Shown in pieces: positions 11,901 to 25,945 of a stretch of DNA of 64,000 bases. A program made the position numbers and the translations under genes. The notes beneath the pieces were generated by a model. The model saw only the letters and a list, made by a program, of their open reading frames with translations, was not told the DNA's origin and searched no databases. This DNA comes from Pithys albifrons albifrons (Eukaryota > Chordata > Aves > Passeriformes > Thamnophilidae). The DNA is taken from the NCBI RefSeq assembly GCF_047495875.1, contig NC_092461.1:51160511-51224510 (forward strand), read 5' to 3'. The stretch's first letter is position 1. Every line of letters starts with the position of its first letter.

Positions 11901-14900
11901 TGTGACTTAAATATCAGCGTCTTTCATCATATTCATTGTGTTAGTGCCAGGTGCCTGCTAATGAAACTTAAAAATTGTAGATTTAAGTACCAAGTGAAGA
12001 TTTAATTTTAGCATTTTTTTTCCCATGAAAGAAGAGAAAAACCCTTAAAACCCAAACTGAAGGTGACCGAAACTTAATACACAAGCACAAACACATATGT
12101 AGAGCTGAGCTGTGCTGGTTACAGTAACATGTAGGATGTTGGGACACTGAGACCAGATACATGGTTTTCATTTTTGTGTGAGTGTCCAAACCTTACTCTT
12201 CTTTCTATTTATGTTTCTCTTCATTGTTCACTGCCCCCTCACCAAGAACCTGCTATACCCAGGGATGTTTCATTCTTTGCTCTCTTCTTTTGGCAAGGTC
12301 TTCTGAACACTATCACTGGCCATTTAAACAAGAATTAGAAGGTAACACCTCCCTTTTCCATTCAGCAGCAATCTGCACTGAACTGTGCTTGCAACACTTG
12401 AAGAAGTGAAGTAGGAGATAAAACAGAACTGAAATATGTTGGACAAAGCTTGATCAAACTCTGGATCTCCCATCTTTCATGTATACACCTTTTCTGCCTC
12501 TTTATCACTTATAACAGGAATAGAGATTGACTGCAACTGTGATTTGGGTGGTCATGTCCATGTCAGATGTCTGGATTTCTCCCTCTCCAGGACAAACATG
12601 GGCACAAAGGGGTTAAACTGCATTAATATCTAGTGACCAGAAATCCCAGCCAGATTTGATCTTTTGAATTTCTGCTTTTAATAGCAACATATTTATCAGT
12701 AAGCAATGACACTGTCCTGTAAGCCTGAGAAGGGGAGACTTGCTTCAGCTGAAGGAGCAGGGATGAGGAAGGGAATGGAAATCATCTCACCCAGTGAGAT
12801 GCTTTCTGCTCCAGCTACTCCACCACACTCTCATTACATGTTAGCCTTGAAACATGACTTAGAAGGAATTGTTCAGCTCTGCAGAAGAATGGCTGCATGC
12901 CCTACCATTAATGATTAGCTTCATTTTGCTTGAATTAATTGACTTCCTGCAATTACTTCTGCTCTTCCCCACCGGGCAACTGCAGTGTTTTGCTTTCCAA
13001 AGACAGCGAGTCAGCAGCTTGCTGACCCTGAATGCCTGTGAGCTGTAAGGTGCTCATTCCATTTTCTGCACCAGTCACTAGGCTGGTATCTGAAACTCCA
13101 GCAGACACAGGATGGTTTATGGTTTGCTGTCTGCACCAGATGCTTAGCAGGAGGGACAAAGCAAGGGGAGAGTATGTGAGAGAGGAATGCCTTTGCTTTG
13201 CCAAGCTAAAAATCAGCATAAAGAAATGGTGTGGTTGTGATCAGAAAAGTGATGCTTTTAAAGAAAAATGACTTGGTGATTTTTATTTACTCCCCTTCCA
13301 TGCTTTCCACCTCCAGAGTACTCTACTGGACCAGGCAAAGCATTTCGCTAAATTTTAAGTAATCCCAGCATCTGGAAATTAAATAAAGTGCTTTTTACTT
13401 TGCACTTCTGCAGCTGGAGCTTGCCTGGTGCTTTTGTTGATCCATGAGGCACTGCCAATGACAGGTGCTGTGCCACAGCCATCCTACCTCTTCTGGCTTG
13501 ACTCCTGTTAGTACTTTTTATTTCCATTTGAGCAGAGTGTTCTGACTCAGAATGCAGGCAGGAGAAACGTGAAAGCATCAAGGTACTGTGTGCACATGGC
13601 TGTACTTTGCAGTGTCAGCTGTGACCATCCGGACTGACTATAGGAGAAAAAGCATTTTGCACTCAGGCACAGCAGTAACTGTGGTCTGACACTGCAAAAT
13701 AAGGAACAAGAGCACTTTGGAATAAAGGTTTAGACTTAGCAAGGCTCACTGGTCCCAGATCCAGCACAGTCAACAGTGCCAGTTCACATCTCAGAGCCAC
13801 TAGGCAAAGAACAGAAATATCCAAAGAGCACAGACATGCTCACTACTTCCACAGAAAATCCTGTCAGGAGCACATACTCAAAGCTGATGTCTGAAAAGAG
13901 GATACTGGTTTGTGAATGAAAAGTTGTCTGGCGGAATACTGGGAACTTGCTGAAGGAAGGCTACCAGGGGGTGACATGCTCCTGAAAGACATTGAAGAAG
14001 GTGAATAGCTGTGCAGGGAGGAGCCATGACAAGAAGATGTCATCCTCTCTAGGGTGGAGAATTGGCTGTTGACTCTGGACTTGGTCCTAAGGAGAGAGAA
14101 CACAGGGATCCTTCACACTTATGTTTTTTTCAAGGAAGGAGTTTTCTGTGACATTTTCCTACAGCGTATTAACATCTGTTTGAAATTACACACTGAAGAT
14201 GGGATTCCAGATGCTTGATTACACACCTCATTAGACTCAGCAGGTCTTTGGTAACATAGCCTTCTGCCTCCAGCTCCCACCATTTCTGGAGTAAGGTGAA
14301 GACACCCCATACTCCACATGCCAAAGAATACACTGAGCAAGGGACTTAGGAAACAGAGCAGTGCTACTCCTTACGGTCTTTGCATTCCTAAGGTGAGCTT
14401 CTGATGAGCTGCAGCAGCTGTCTGCCAGAGTAGGAGCCTTCAAAAAGAGTATATATTAGCAGTGAAGTTTCCTGTGCTGGCATGGCTTGCTTGTTCCTCC
14501 ACACTGCTGTTGACATTATCAGTTCTGCATCCTTTTCTGCACTGTCTGTACTGGAGTGAGCCTTCTGCCCTGGGAGAGTCCACAGGTCCTGTAAATCCTG
14601 GACAACAGAAACAAAAGCTATCCTGAAACACGCCCTGCCTCCTCTAGGCTCTTCAGGCCATGTCTAGAAAGGCCCCAGTAGGTGTTTGCCTACCTCTGAT
14701 GTCCCAGACACCTGAAGAGAGCTGCTCCAGAGGCAGCAATTTTCCATTATTTACTAGCTTTCACTGACTGCTGCTGTGAATGCACAGACAACTTTGCAAG
14801 ATGAATACAAACAAAGGAGATGGTAAAGCTGGATTTTTGATTGCTCTGTTTTACAGCCTGAAAGGAGAAAGGCTCAAAAGGTATGTGCAAAGGGAATAGG

Positions 14901-17122
14901 AATGCATGTTTACTTCTTTAGGATATATCTGCAAGTGTTACCTCACAGAACCCCAACACCGCACTGACCCAACTTTGAACAGACCAAAACACAAGACTGT
15001 GAAGAAAACACCATTTCAGCTCTCCAGAGCAGCACAGCTGTATATTAAGCAAGGAACTTTAAAATAGACTCTCATCTTTAGCCAGAGCACCCTCAGTGTT
15101 GGGGGTCCCAGAAATTTGGAATATGGTCCACCACCTAACAAAGGCAAGCGGTGAGAGCCATAGGCCCAAATTAAAGAACTTCCCTTGATGACCTAACTGA
15201 TCTCAGAGCTGAGCTCCTGAGGGCTGCCTCTGCAGCCACTGGGGACACGATGGCACAAGGACAGTCATCCCTGAGGTGTGCAGGACTTGCTGCTGCTCTG
15301 GTCTGGGCAGAGCCAGCCCAAGGGGCTTGAGTCTAAACTCTGATCCACCAGCAAAACAGGTAGTACTGAAAGTGCAGGTGAGTTTTAGAAACAATAAGAG
15401 CTCATGAGTGAAAAGGATTGCTGTGAAAGGAGTTGCTCAAAAGCTTTTTAATGCAGGTCCTTTTACCTTATCTCTGAGTAAGGCACCTTCTGCTGGCATA
15501 GGGGGAAAATCCTTCCATTAAAATCAATGGCTAGAGAAGAAAAGGAATATTAACGAAAATTGCATGATAATAGTGAAACTTCTAGATCATGAAAACATAC
15601 TGAGTTGGTGAAAAATGCACTCTGCTGGAAACTGTGGTGGTGTTGACCCTGGAGATGTCTCACTTTTGCTTGCCATCTGCTGATACCTCCCACATTGCCC
15701 CCTTTGTCACAGCCACAGGTCAGAGGCTGAGGGGAACCTTTTCCCTGCCCCAATCTAGTGCTGGCATTGCCCAGTCCTGATCCCAGAATTTGCCAGTGTC
15801 CAGCCAGTCAGTGACACCCCAAAGAACCCTAAAGAGAAAAGTATGCCTCTGCTTCCTACCTGTTCTCCATCAGCAAGTGCTCTCAGGATTTATAGGGGTG
15901 ACAATTGAAAAAAAAAAGTTGCTGTAAATAACTCTGAAACTCAACATACCTTTGACTGTGCAGTATTTCCTAAATATAGGAAATTGCTCAATTTTATATG
16001 CATGTGTAACTGTAATATTACATTTGCATTTTGGTATGTACATGGGGGAAATGGATTTCAAAGGCTCATCTAAGAATATCTACCTAATAGGAAGACTCTG
16101 AAACAAATCTTCATGCAGAAATACTTACATATATTAACAAGGAAGAGGCTCAGTACAATATGATGTATCTGGCTTTAACTGAAAATTCAAAATATTGAGC
16201 ATATTGAGAGAACAGGAGTCCATTTATAGAATTAAAACATGAGAAAGACACACTGAATACTTGTACACATGGAATGAACTTGAGAAAATTAATCCCTGTT
16301 AACAGAAGTATTATGTTCACTAGAGATAATAATTATGAAATTACTGAACTCTCAATGTTCAGCCTTACATGAATACAATTCTTTTAAAAATATATAATAC
16401 ACATAGAAGACAGAAATCCAACTTTAATTCAGTTATACTCTACTCAGAAAAGTAACAGATCATTATGTATGTTACTATGGCTAGTCTTAAAAATATATGG
16501 TAATTATAGAATTATAGGAACATAAACCTAGGCCACCCTCAGCACTGCACAGCTTTACAGCCCTGTTTCTCATTTGAGTCTATTCATCTGGTTGCAATGC
16601 AGTTCCAAATCTGAGTCTTTTCGTTATGTGCTACTGCCTATTTCTGACAATCCCATAAATGTTAAATCCTACTTAAAGCAACCCTTAAGCTTATTGGCTG
16701 CCCTGTGTATATTCACAGTCATACTTGTGAAAAATGGCACAGAGAAAAAGATACGCTCAAGGTAATGCATTTCAAATATCTGCTTCCACCTTTCTTATTT
16801 TTCTTTACTCTGGTATCAGAACAGATGAATCTGATAAGTATAAGGGAACTTCAGGTTAAAAAGAAGTTACTGTCTGATTAAGAACACCACTAGTTTATAG
16901 TGCAGCTGGTGTCATTTAAGATACTAAGGTCCCAAAACTGAAAGAAATATGCTAATACCATCTAGACACTTTCATAAATAAAATAACATCCATATCTGTT
17001 TTAATTTCCTGGTTTCTGTGACTTCCTACACGTCAATGGCCATGGAGACATTACACCATTATAGAGGAAACAACGAAGTCTCAGTGCTGCATCTTTGTGG
17101 GCAGAACTGCCAAGACCCTCTT
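5998..17122. other. Gene-free stretch of 11 kb, nothing recognised
   Basis: Unique-looking, moderately AT-rich DNA with short T runs (about 6648-6661 and 10171-10184). Open frames are short and overlap antisense frames. None shows a known domain or a flanking splice-site pair that I could support. I see no CR1 copy, LTR, tRNA or rRNA here. Some of it may be conserved non-coding DNA, but that cannot be judged from one sequence. Confidence 0.55.
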
Positions 17123-18840
17123 CATAGAATCATAGAATCATAGAATTGATTGGCTTGGAAAAGACCTCCGAGATCATCAGGTCCAACCCTTGGTTCAATT
17201 CCAGTCCATTTACCAGATCATGGCACTCAGCGCCACGTCCAATCTGTGTTTAAAAATCTCTAGGGATGGTGAATTCTCCACCTCTCTGGGCAGCCCATTC
17301 CAATGCCTGATTACTCTCTCTGTAAAGAATTTTTTTCTGATATCCAACTTCAATTTCCCCTGGCAGAGCTTAAGCCTGTGCACCCTTGTTCTATTGCTGA
17401 GTGCCAGGGAGAAGAGACCAGCCCCCACCTGGCTAGAACCTCCCTTCAGGTAGTTCTAGACAGTGATGAGGTCACCTCTGAGCCTCCTCTTCTCCAGGCT
17501 AAACAACCCCAGCTCCCTCAGCCTCTCCCCATAGGGCTTATGCTCCAGTTCCTTCACCAGCCTTGTTGCTCTTCTCTGGACTCGCTCCAGCACCTCAATA
17601 TCCTTTCTGAACTGAGGGGCCTAGAACTGAACACAGTACTCAAGGTGTGGCCTCACCAACGCAGAGTACAGGGGAAGGATCACTTCCCTGGTCCTGCTGG
17701 CCACGCTATTTTTGATACAGGACAGGATCCCATTGGCCTTCTTGGCCACCTGGGCACACTGTTGGCTCATGTTGAGCTTCCTGTCAATTAGAACCCCAAG
17801 GTCCCTTTCTGCCTGTCTGCTCTCCAGCCACTCTGTGCCCAGCCTGTAGCGCTGCAGGGGGTTGTTGTGGCCAAAGTGCAGGACCCGGCACCTGGCCTTA
17901 TTGAACTTCATCCTACTGGAATCAGCCCATCTCTCAAGTCTATCCAGATCCCTCTGCAGAGCCCTCCTGCCTTCCAGCAGGTCAACACTCCCTCCTAACT
18001 TGGTGTCATCAGCAAATTTGCTGATGATGGACTCAATCCCCTCATCTAAATCATCAATAAAGATGTTAAACATGACTGGACCCAACACAGACCCCTGGGG
18101 AACACCACTAGTGACCGGCCACCAGCTGGATGCAGCTCCGTTCACCAGCACTCTCTGGGCCCGACCCTCCAGCCAGCTCCTAATCCAGGAGAGGGTACAC
18201 TTGTCCAGGCCATGGGCTACCAGCTTTTCCAGGAGTATATTATGGGAGACAGTGTCAAAGTCCTTGCTGAAGTCCAGATAGACCACATCCACAGCCTTCC
18301 CCTCATCCACCAGGTGGGTCACCTGATCGTAAAAAGAGATCAGGTTGGTCAGAGAGGACCTGCCCCTCCTAAACCCATGCTGGCTGGGTCTAATCCCTTG
18401 TCCACCCTGAAGGTGCTGTGTGATTGCACTCAGGATGATCTGCTCCATAACCCTGCCAGGCACGGAGGTCAGGCTGACAGGCCTGTAGTTGCCAGGGTCC
18501 TGCTTGCAGCCCTTTTTGTGGATTGGGGTGACATTCGCCAACTTCCAATCATCTGGGACCTCCCCAGAGAGCCAGGACTGTTGGAAGATGATGGAGAGCA
18601 GTTTGGCAAGCTCTTCTGCCAGCTCCCTCATCACCCTGGGATGGATCCCGTCTGGTCTTGTGGTGGTGGCAGGAACTTTATGCCTAATCTCACCCCCACG
18701 AGAGCCAAGATTGCTCATAGGCAGCAGGGCTGCCTGCCAGTGCTTGGCAGCTGGCACCTCCCCATTAGTCAGGCAGCTCTGTTCCTTGCAGCACTTTCAC
18801 CTAAGTGCTGGCAGAGAAAGAGTCCCTCCTGATGAGGCTG
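17123..18840 (-). mobile_element. CR1 LINE, 5'-truncated, well preserved
   Basis: A CR1 non-LTR retrotransposon inserted on the minus strand. Its 3' end is marked by three head-to-tail copies of CATAGAAT (17123-17146), the reverse complement of the CR1 tail octamer. It carries the reverse transcriptase domain and the C-terminal region but lacks the endonuclease, so it was truncated at the 5' end during insertion, as most CR1 copies are. The upstream limit near 18840 is approximate. It is clearly better preserved than the other CR1 copies in the window, which suggests a more recent insertion. Confidence 0.95.
17207..18757 (-). pseudogene. CR1 ORF2 reverse transcriptase, two in-frame stops
   Basis: The frame runs 18757-17621 for 378 codons, meets a TAG where CR1 normally has Trp (after LEYCVQF), continues in the same frame, meets a second TAG near 17456 (usually Tyr), and then stays open to about 17210. 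Reverse transcriptase motifs are all visible: RPDGIHPRV (34-42), PIHKKG (78-83), NYRPVSL (90-96), catalytic motif A LDFSKDFD with Asp162, VPQGSVLGP (219-227), and FADD (248-251) with the paired catalytic Asp. DFSKDFD replaces the usual DFSKAFD. Product in life: an RNA-dependent DNA polymerase for target-primed insertion. The endonuclease is missing and the stops prevent a full protein. Confidence 0.93.
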
Positions 18841-21800
18841 ACCAGTGCAGGTGACAGAGGTGTGTGATAGACTAACCCCAGCTGCAGAAATCAGACCACC
18901 TTCTCTGTGTGTGCTCCCCTCTGTGCATTACATTGCCTCAGTCCTGACTTCAGTGAAAGTAACATGAGCACAGTAATGTCCTCTGGCATCTGGAGGAAAG
19001 GAGAGATGCAGGACAGAGATAACTGAATAGCTACTTTCCTCTTTGCAGAACAGTAAGTAACAGATTGGTGTGTCAGTTAGGTAAGCGAGTCTCCCTGCTG
19101 AATTCATTACCAGAAGAGCTCTTAGATATCACAGTACAACAGACCCTCAGAGAGGAACAGCTGGCAGAGACCAACATGAAGAATCAGTCATTCGCTTCAG
19201 AACTGGCTTGGTAAACTTAGTCCAAAAAAGAGAATCATGAGGGGAGCTTGATAATATTTTCTCGATATGTAAGACATTTATGTGAAGAATGAAAGAATTA
19301 ATTGTGAGAGGAAAGGAAGCAATGTGACTGAGTTAACACAGAGGTGACTTCAGAAAATCTGCTTTGCAGCAAGCCAGTTGTGACATCTCCATCCCTGGCC
19401 TTCACTATACTGCATCCAGAGAAGTATTTACTCAAAATAATATAGATAAAGATGGTTCTGTTCCGTGAAGAAATCAACTGTAGTATTTCCTAGGGTCCTT
19501 TTATGCTATTCTGCCCATTTAACATTCTAATTACTTGAGAGGTTTTTTTTTAACTCTTATTTGCTATGTAAGGCTGAACATGGTGCAGCTGAATGCTGGA
19601 AGAAGGGAACTGTTGTAAGTAGCTGCAACTGGATAGGGTGGTAGTCTTGATGGCTGTTCATTAAAAAAAAATGTGGCAAAACTTTCCTAGTGATCCTTTT
19701 ATAACTAACAACCTTGTTTTATCCTCCATAGCTTGATGTTTCAGCTAAAAAGTACAGTTCTGAGTAATAGAGTTATCACTGATTCTTATTTTCTTTTTGC
19801 CTGGGCACTATTGAGAAAGTGTTCTCCACTCATACACTTCTGCAGCTGTTAAAAAGCATCAGAAATAAATAAGCTATTTTACCCAACAACAAAAAATTAA
19901 AAACTATTTGAAATACATGCTTAATTGAAAGGAATATCTTCATTTCCCCCCTTATCTATTATGCCAAAGCCTCACTTTCTCTGCTTCATGCTGTATCATC
20001 TTTGCACCTCTCCAGGTATGTTTTGCCATCTCTCTCAGCTTTGGAAGGCTTGCATCTTCCAAGCAGCATCATAAGGAGAGAAAAATAGGCTCAGTAGAAA
20101 ATATGCATAAAATATACTTTTAATTCTGGTATGCCTGGAAAACTAAGAGCATAACATATGTGGATTAGGTGACTCAAGCTGCTTGCAGGGATGTTCTACA
20201 CCAAGGGTTATGGATGAATTTCTGAAAAAAAAATTGCAATGTATCAGACTCTTGCATGACAGCAGCATGGCTGAGGATCAGGAAGAGTCTCTCATTTTCA
20301 TTCCCTGACAGCTCATTTCTCCTCCTTGTTCTGTCTACGTGCTCTGCTATTCTGCTTTTGTTAATGGTCAGAAATTTAGTGAGCCTTATAAAATATATAT
20401 TCCAGCTGCCACTCAAATTAGACATCAGGAAAATGAAGTAAACATCAAGATAATAACTGTTTTCCTCTAGTCAAGAGAAAAGCTCAATCTACCTTAACAG
20501 CTATCACTAACCAGGAAAGGTCGCAATGACGAGTTTAGGTGTACAAGTCACTCTCTTGTTATTTATTAGGATGGAGTGAACAACAGGCAAGAATGACATA
20601 AAATGATGAGTACAAACCCAACCTTATGATTGAAGAGCCTCAAGCAAAAATAAAATCTTATCTCTGACTGCAGGAAGAAGAAATCCCACTGCAGCAATAA
20701 ATCCAGAGGAACAGGACCAGGCTTTTATTTACATCCTTCAATTCAGTTGTAGGACAGGAGCAAACAGCCTGTGGAGATGCAGAATACCAAAAGATGAATG
20801 AGCCTGGCATTTTTGTTTTAGTCTGATAGAGGCACAGCCTCTTTTATGATTATCCTCCTGCACAGGAGATCCCAGTTCTATCCTGAAGGGTCTTGGAAGC
20901 CTTGGCTACTTGCTCTGGATGACCTGAACCATTGCTCCCTTGATTACAGCATTATCATTATGATTTACTTTTTGTGTCCTTCTATGGACCCTGCAATTAC
21001 AGTTGACTGTCCTAAGTTTCCCCAAAACAGTGATGTTTTGTGTTGTTGTTTCTAAAATAATAGTTTCCAGAGGTCATTCCCCACCACACAATAAGCATTT
21101 GAAAGCAGCATTGTGTTTGGAGGAAACTATTCTCCTGTGGTTTTTCCCAAGACCCGGCACTGATGTGTTATTGAGGATGCTTTGTCCCTCCTCCCAACCT
21201 TGAAATGCCAAATATACCCTGACTACAGATGTTGCAGATGATATAATGACATTGGATTGTAATTCAGATGATGATTTTACTGCCAAGTAACATCTTACTT
21301 GTGACTGTAAACCTAGCAATGTTCTCCAGTGAGAAAACAATATTTACAGTAGGAGTTCAGCCACAGCAGCTCCATGGTGCATTCAAGCATCTGTTTACAG
21401 AAAGTTCAAAGAGGCTGAATTTATTGCTGCAAGAAGGGACCAATGTACCAGCTTATTAGGATATATTTTCATTCATGCTTCCACCAAATTTGACTTCCAC
21501 TTCAAGTTTAAGATAAATTTTGCAAACATAAACACAGAAATAGCTGCTTATATAACTTTGAAGTTGTGGCACAATCTCTTGTGATAGAAAGAATCACTGA
21601 GGGGAAATCCATTGTTGGGAGACAGTCTTTGACATAGTCAGAGTTGTGTTCTGAATTGTGTTGAGCAAGTGGGACCTAAGCTGAGATGTAGGCTTTAGCA
21701 CCATCCTAACTTTTAACATCCTGACATACATTGATTGGTATCACAGCCTTCATTTTTTTAAACAGAGCAATTCCTGTATTTTTAATAGGGTAGCTGCTAT

Positions 21801-24800
21801 TTGCTATGGAGTTTCCAAAATTTATATGCCTCAGGGTATTTAAAAATATTTCCAAATCAGCCTATCAAGGCAGGTTTTTCTCCTGTCCGAGTGTTTATAT
21901 AATAAAAACAAAGCTCTCAACAGATGCCCCCCTTGAAACTTTGCTTATATATAAAACATGAGGTTTGTATAAAGCAGGTGTCAGTTATGTGTGTATTTCC
22001 CTGAGCTGCTAAACATCTATTCCATTTTCTAAATTACTATCTCCATATGTAAATATTGCAGGTTTGGGAAAAAAATACATCACAACTGACACTATACAGA
22101 TTTAATCTACAAAAAGTTAGGTTGCAAAATTAGAAAGTATTATATCCCTTTAACATTATCCACTGCTAAACATATTTTAAGTACCTTCTCCAGCAGGATA
22201 GGTGAACCCTGGAAGGAGGAAGAGATGCCTTATTGCAGAATGGATTTTATGGTGATTTTGTTTTTTTCATGGTACACAGGCAAGGCATAAGCCACAAAGA
22301 AAGAAATATTTAGAGATCATCACAGTACAGTGCAACAGTGTGTACAGCTGAGCTTTGATGGACAGGAGGTTTGGTAGCAGAAAGGAATGAAGCAGCTGTT
22401 AAGTCCCATCCCTAGTGTTGCTCCCAGGTAGAAGCAATCCTAGAACACCCAGTTCTTCCACTGCCTGACACAGACTGGGAGGCAAAGCATGAATATTTTA
22501 ATGTAGATGCACTCCCTGGTTTGACATGTCCCTGTGGTGGAGTAGATGGCACTCAGCAGCACCACATGGAAGGGCACCATGTGTAGGGGTGCTCAGTGGC
22601 ATGATCAGCCTCAACACTTGGCCTGTGACATCCCTTTCCTGCATGGATGGAGAAGGCAACGTTGAGTCTCTTTCCCAGTCACAAAAGGAGGAATCAAGTG
22701 CCCTCATTTCCCCTTCCTGCTTCCAAGATACAGTCTCTCTTCTCCCGCACATCAGGCTCCTTCAGCCACTTCCAGAGTTTTTCTAGATATCTGACATTTT
22801 GCTGCCCTTTTGTGCTCCCCTTAATGCTTCTCCATAATACTTGGTGAAGTTACCAATTCCTTCCTGCTGGTGTGTTAGTCTTTTTTGTCTTCTCCAGCTG
22901 CTTTACCTAGCAGGTGTTCTCCAAATGTAATCTGAGATAACCCTCTGCTTGCCATGAGGATTTATAAAGTCCACAATGGTTTCAGGACTGCCTCTGCTCT
23001 CGAGGTCTCTTCTGTAGCTGCATGGGTACTGCCCTGCTTTCATCCAGAGATGCAGCTGAGAGCCCACTGCCCCACCACCATGGCACAAAGGGTCTTGACA
23101 TGAAAGAGCAGCAGATTCATTTTTTCCTAACTACAACCAGCTTGTCTGCCTGAATGGAGGAATGAAAAAACGGTAACTATATTACTCAATAACTATTCAG
23201 GTTGGAGCAAAACAGAAGGCAAGGTAAGGAAAAGGTTATAAATATGGGCAGCTTTATTAAAATATGCTCGCATGAAATTTTCTTCCTTACTGAGGGAAGT
23301 CAGAAATGAAATATGCTCTTCGAAGAAACCATAGTAGTTCCCTTCAGGAAGTTCTATTTTGGGATAACATAAACTATGTGCTGGTTGGATTAATATTCAA
23401 CATGGCTGAAAACATGTCATCCTATTACAAGTTCCTCCCAAGAACAGAAAAAACGCAAATTCCACTCTAAAGTAAAACCTATAGGAATATCAGCACCTCT
23501 CAGAAGGAAGATACTACCATAAGTGAAATAAATGTTTAAATATTATTTTTATAATTAAGAAAGTAAAATGAAGAAGTCTGTTGACTCACCTTTATTTATG
23601 AGATTGATAAACAATCAGTTGATTTAGAATTGTAAAAAAATGGAGATTTTTTTCCAGCTCTGGGAAAAGACGTGCAATAATTCATGTCAAACTACACAGA
23701 CACACACAAGTATTTTGAAAGCACTTTGTTGTGATTGAATCATGCTCTTTTTTTACCACTGTGTTGAATCTTTCTAGAAAGAGCAAGTATTTTTTTATCT
23801 TTCTCTATTAAAAATATCTGGTTTTGCTAGATAGCACAAGTCCTCTCGTATTACCTGTGACTGTGAAATACCAGCCCTTTAGAGCCTGGTTCAAAAAGGT
23901 TCAACTTCCTTTCCTATCAGTTCTAAATATTTTCTGTGGCCAAGATGCATGATTGTACAGATGGTCTTTCATCATGTTAGGCTCAATTACCTCTGAAAAT
24001 ACATGGGGGAAAGCATGTTTCCATTGAAGCCAACGTTAAAATCCCTATTACTGCAGTGGGGCTACCATTTCACTCACAGGGTTTAAATGGCACACTGACC
24101 TTTGGGTGTCCCTCTGGATGGGGGTGAAATTCTTACAAGTGTGTATATCGTTGTGTTTGATAGCCATGTTTCGAAAACATACTGTTTCTGTAGCATATAT
24201 TATTACAAAAAATAATTTGTCAAAGCAGTTTTTCAAAGTTGGATTTGCTCAAAGATTTTTATAATTAATGGTATTGTGGAGACTCTAAATTTAATTATTC
24301 AAGAGTGTATTCTCTCTTTTGATGGATGTCATTGGTCATTAATCATCTTGCTTCTTTTTCAGTTAGCCTAGATAGATTTTTGCCCTTACAGCTTAACCAT
24401 TAATATGAACCCAGCAGAGAGGGTGCATGAGGCAAGGATATACATGTTGCACACTGTCAGCAGTGGTAATGCTCACACACAATTTACAATGACTTATTGA
24501 CCTAGAACTTTTTTTGTCAGCTTCTTAGTATTCCTTCACTAAAAGTGGGTTTAAAATCAGATTTCAAGCACTAGTATGTCTTCATAAGCTTCTTGCAAAG
24601 TTCAAAACAGTGTGGTACACTCCAGTCATGTGTTAGTATGCATTCAGGATTTCAAAGCAAATCCTTCTCAAAGCAGAAATACAGAAAGATCACTCTGTAA
24701 GTTTTCTTGAAGAAAATTACTCTTTTAACCACTCTGGCATTTCTCTTTTGAAAAGAATTGGGGACTTGGAGCCTGTGTGGTGAGTACGTGCACAAAGAAT

Positions 24801-25136
24801 GTCTAAATTACCTTTATAAAACAAAACTATTAATAACAGGTCAAGGCCTTAGAAGGATAGAACAATTTGCTGCTGACATAAGAATATGTGTGGCAAAAAG
24901 ATGTACAAAGTTCTGAACAGCAAAATCATAAGTGAGTATGCAAATCATGACAACAACAATGAAAATAGTATTAGGAAAATTAATTTCAAAGTGCAGTAGA
25001 GAAGGATAAAAGACTGTGTAAAAAGACTATTAAAGAGTTTGCCTGATTTTTTTTTCCCAGGCATAGCAAGTTTCCTGAACATCATCTTAATTGATATATC
25101 TTTCCTCATACTCACTGCCAAGAAAACGTCCATGAG
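18841..25136. other. Gene-free stretch of 6.3 kb, nothing recognised
   Basis: AT-rich unique-looking DNA with scattered short A/T runs. No frame above about 90 codons has any supportable identity, and I see no further CR1 copy. Confidence 0.55.
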
Positions 25137-25945
25137 TGTGTAGAAATGAGGCCTACAGCCATGAGATATGCCATGAGATGTGATGAATGGATTTTAAGAG
25201 GTATCCCATGAGATATGTGGCTGAGTGATTACAGTGGGCATGATGGCCTACTGATGGCAATGATAGGTCATCAGGCAGAGAGAGGTCAGATGCCCCTTAT
25301 CACTGCAATTGGCCAGAAAAGGAAGTGATATTAAGATGCCATAGTTCTGTTCTGCCCTTTCACAAAACCCACAGCCTTTATAAGCTCTCTCTTGATAACT
25401 CTCAACATCCCTCATTTATATATAAAGTGACTCCCCCAGCTCACCCTCTTTATGATGGCAGTAACAGAATATTTGACTATGATCTCATCTCCCCTTCACC
25501 CAAAAGTATAAATTTGGCATTTGAAATCCTCCATGGCAGGGAATGAGAATATGACCACCTTGCAGATGGGGCCATGGGCCAGCTCCTCTCTGCTCCCTAA
25601 AGCAGTGATACCTATTTGATAAGTTTTGCTCCTCCAACTGTATTGGAGTATGCTCAGAAACAGTTGTACAGAGCTCTACATGGTTATATTTTTACGGTCT
25701 TGTGAACTTACCACTGGTAATCTAGCAAGAATCTATAATCTGTTGCTGCAATAAACCACACTATTTGTGAATCTGGATCGTGCAAATTCTTATTGAACTT
25801 GACCAGACCTGCAGTGTCGAATTGGTAAACTGCAGTATTTGTGAATCTGTGATTGTGAACCAGACCAGACTTGTAGTGTAACCCACACTATTTGTGCATT
25901 CAGGATCTTCCTGAATGCCACCAGACTTAAAGTGCCAAATAAGTT
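25137..25945 (+). mobile_element. Possible LTR-like segment with degenerate 3' repeats
   Basis: An AATAAA (25750-25755) is followed by three degenerate units, each holding an 'actatttgtg'-type word (about 25760, 25834, 25887) and a 'gaccagac(c/t)tg.agtg'-type word (25801, 25863, 25919). Upstream there are TATA-like words (for example 25418-25427) and repeated 'ccatgagatatg' (about 25160-25215). The arrangement of promoter-like AT box, polyadenylation signal and repeated R/U5-like sequence could be an old LTR. No flanking duplication or clean TG...CA ends were found, so this is only a suggestion, and the limits are arbitrary. Confidence 0.25.

Noticed and set aside
17303..18854. Plus-strand frames of 121-206 codons over 17303-18854
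   Set aside because: They are antisense shadows of the CR1 reverse transcriptase frame, which carries clear catalytic motifs on the minus strand.
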